Assembly (NCBI GenBank): GCA_913020705.1
Contig: CAJWBY010000171.1
Coordinates: 1 to 9,188, forward strand
DNA: 9,188 nucleotides
Direction: 5' to 3'
Source of the DNA: an uncultured Colwellia sp.
GTDB lineage: Bacteria; Pseudomonadota; Gammaproteobacteria; Enterobacterales; Alteromonadaceae
The notes beneath the pieces were generated by a model. The model was not told the origin of the DNA. It was given only the letters and a program-made list of their open reading frames with translations, and made no database searches. Shown here one piece after another: positions 8,005-9,188 of the stretch. Position 1 is the first letter of the stretch. Each line of letters starts with the position of its first letter. The position numbers and the translations under genes are program-made.

Positions 8005-8038
8005 GCTGAAATTAAACGCTCTATTAGAATAGCTTACT

Positions 8039-8284
8039 TTAAGGTACTTGGATTGAGAAAAATAAATTTTCGTTTTGTATTAAACCAAGTAAAACAACGG
8101 ATTGAAACTCACCTGTTTCGGCATTTTTAACAAAAACTATCGGCATTTCAGCACTTGCTCGTGCGAACTCGTGCACGATTAAAGGTACAACCTGCTGATC
8201 TTTTGCATGTTGATAATCGTTCGAATGCTGAATTTTTATTTGATTATGATTTTCGTAGCTTAATGTTCTGATTGCAGAAGTCAT
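8039..8284 (-). pseudogene. SapC-family protein, N-terminal fragment (truncated)
   Basis: An 81-residue reading frame whose residues about 14-74 resemble the start of SapC-family proteins. The IKIQHSNDYQHAKDQQVVPL stretch is followed by IVHEFARASAEMPIVFVKNAE, then VVLLGLIQNENLF. Family members are usually about 230-250 residues. Here the similarity stops just after ENLF, and the frame ends with FSIQVP and a TAA. The remaining family sequence is not found in any frame downstream, so this is a deletion rather than a simple frameshift. The start is sound: ATG at 8282-8284 with AGGA about 7 bases upstream. SapC genes often sit beside TonB-dependent receptors and tryptophan-halogenase-like genes in marine bacteria and Caulobacter relatives, which fits the receptor upstream. 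The biochemical role of SapC in these loci is unclear. A short functional protein cannot be ruled out. Confidence 0.7.
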
Positions 8285-8401
8285 GAGAATATCCTAGAGA
8301 GAGTGTGTAATTATTAACTAATAGTGAGTGTTACCGAGAAGTTTTTTAATTTCAACTAATTATTGAAAAGATTTTTTTTGTCAGGTTATTTATTTAAAGT
8401 A

Positions 8402-8426
8402 AAAAGGGGAGCTAAACTCCCCTTTT
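8402..8426 (-). terminator. Strong intrinsic terminator after the TonB-dependent receptor gene
   Basis: AAAAGGGGAG (8402-8411) pairs perfectly with CTCCCCTTTT (8417-8426) around a 5-base loop. On the minus strand the stem ends in TTTTTACTTT. It lies 38 bases past the receptor stop codon and 117 bases before the SapC fragment, so the receptor is probably the last gene of its transcript. Confidence 0.9.
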
Positions 8427-8464
8427 ATTATGGTACATATGGTTGTACAAATTTTAGTGTTTGC

Positions 8465-9188
8465 TTAGAATCTAAAGCTTACACCAGCATTGATACGTGT
8501 TGCCATTTCATATGCATACAATGGGAAACCGTCTGCAAAACCGCTACCATTTGTTTGCATAGCATTATTACCAAACTGCTCTGATGATTCACCCGTTAAG
8601 TTAACCACATCAAGTTTAAAGTCGATATTATCATTCATGTGATAAACAGCACCGAAGTCAACTGAGCCGAACCCATCGTGTAAACGGTTACCGTAAGAGC
8701 CTTCTTCACGAAGCATATATTCACTACGGTAGTTGTATGATACACGTACTGAGTAGTCATCATTTTCATAGAAAGCTGACGCATTGACAACATGGTCTGA
8801 ACTATCACTTAAGAATGGGTTACCATCGCTAAATGTGCTTGATTTTGTGCTGGTATCTGTGTAGGTATAGTTAGCCATTAAACCAAAGCCATTATCAAAG
8901 TCTTGTTGATATTGAAGTTCAATACCTTGAACTTGGCCTGCTTCAGCATTTTCTTTCTCTTGAACATTCCAACCATATGCTTCTTCAGCCGGGCGTAAGT
9001 AACCGCCAAAATCGATCTCAGAAGAAGGTGCATGGTAGTTATTTATGCTAATGAAGTTAGCAACATCTTTCATAAAGAAGGTAGCACCAATTAGTGAACT
9101 TGGGTTGAAATACCATTCAAGACCTAATTCGAATTGATCCGCTAAGAATGGTTCTAAACCTACATTACCAACAATCCAAAACTGGTTG
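8465..9188 (-). CDS. TonB-dependent outer-membrane receptor, C-terminal part
   Basis: The last 240 codons of a TonB-dependent receptor; the start lies beyond the right edge. The frame is open from 9187 down to TAA at 8467-8465 and needs no internal ATG. The visible part is the end of the 22-strand beta-barrel. It has alternating aromatic and polar strands with acidic, Asn- and Gly-rich loops, for example GIELQYQQDF, GLMANYTYTDTS, YSVRVSYNYRSEYM, DFKLDVVNLTGE and RINAGVSFRF. The final Phe is the usual outer-membrane assembly signal. The segment FELGLEWYFNPSSLIGATFF resembles the barrel of the Xanthomonas/Caulobacter-type receptors that occur with SapC and halogenase-like genes and often import glycans. 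The plug domain and TonB box are outside the window, so the substrate is unknown. A strong terminator follows. Confidence 0.93.
   Translation of the reverse strand, partial: NQFWIVGNVGLEPFLADQFELGLEWYFNPSSLIGATFFMKDVANFISINNYHAPSSEIDFGGYLRPAEEAYGWNVQEKENAEAGQVQGIELQYQQDFDNGFGLMANYTYTDTSTKSSTFSDGNPFLSDSSDHVVNASAFYENDDYSVRVSYNYRSEYMLREEGSYGNRLHDGFGSVDFGAVYHMNDNIDFKLDVVNLTGESSEQFGNNAMQTNGSGFADGFPLYAYEMATRINAGVSFRF

Noticed and set aside
8363..8584. Open frame on the + strand spanning the terminator and the receptor 3' end
   Set aside because: It runs through a perfect terminator hairpin and antisense to a conserved beta-barrel coding region.
1..9188. CRISPR array, tRNA or rRNA genes, phage or toxin-antitoxin modules
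   Set aside because: No regularly spaced repeats, no tRNA-like cloverleaf with a TTCGANTC arm, and no genes of these classes were found on either strand.

Overview
The window looks like a chromosomal segment of a marine gammaproteobacterium, most likely Alteromonadales and perhaps Colwelliaceae (Colwellia or Thalassotalea-like). The reasons are the AT-rich DNA, E. coli-like GorA and PolA proteins, a large chemoreceptor, and a TonB-dependent receptor next to a SapC-family gene. The taxonomic placement is inference from protein resemblance and gene content; no search was run.

Layout. Bases 1-1341 (+) hold gorA, glutathione reductase, lacking only about its first six codons. It converges on a methyl-accepting chemotaxis gene (1438-3465, -); between them, 1355-1400 carries two overlapping hairpins that probably end both transcripts. 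An 818-base AT-rich gap (3466-4283) follows. It has no convincing gene, but it holds two perfect DnaA boxes, one inside a 16-base palindrome, a long terminator-like hairpin, and a 9-codon mini-ORF in frame with polA. polA (4284-7043, +) is complete, with intact 5' nuclease, proofreading and polymerase motifs. It converges on an exported solute-binding-like protein (7119-7979, -) through a shared hairpin at 7083-7118.

The right end (8039-9188, -) is the tail of a TonB-dependent receptor gene, a strong terminator, and a SapC-family gene cut off after its first third. In related bacteria, intact loci of this sort encode the receptor, SapC and a tryptophan-halogenase-like protein. Here the locus appears eroded, and the orphan solute-binding gene follows the break.

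Most of the window is housekeeping (redox balance, DNA repair and replication) plus environmental sensing and uptake. No new multi-gene system is evident. The items most worth checking are the DnaA-box-rich polA upstream region, the unusual polA leader, and the broken SapC locus.
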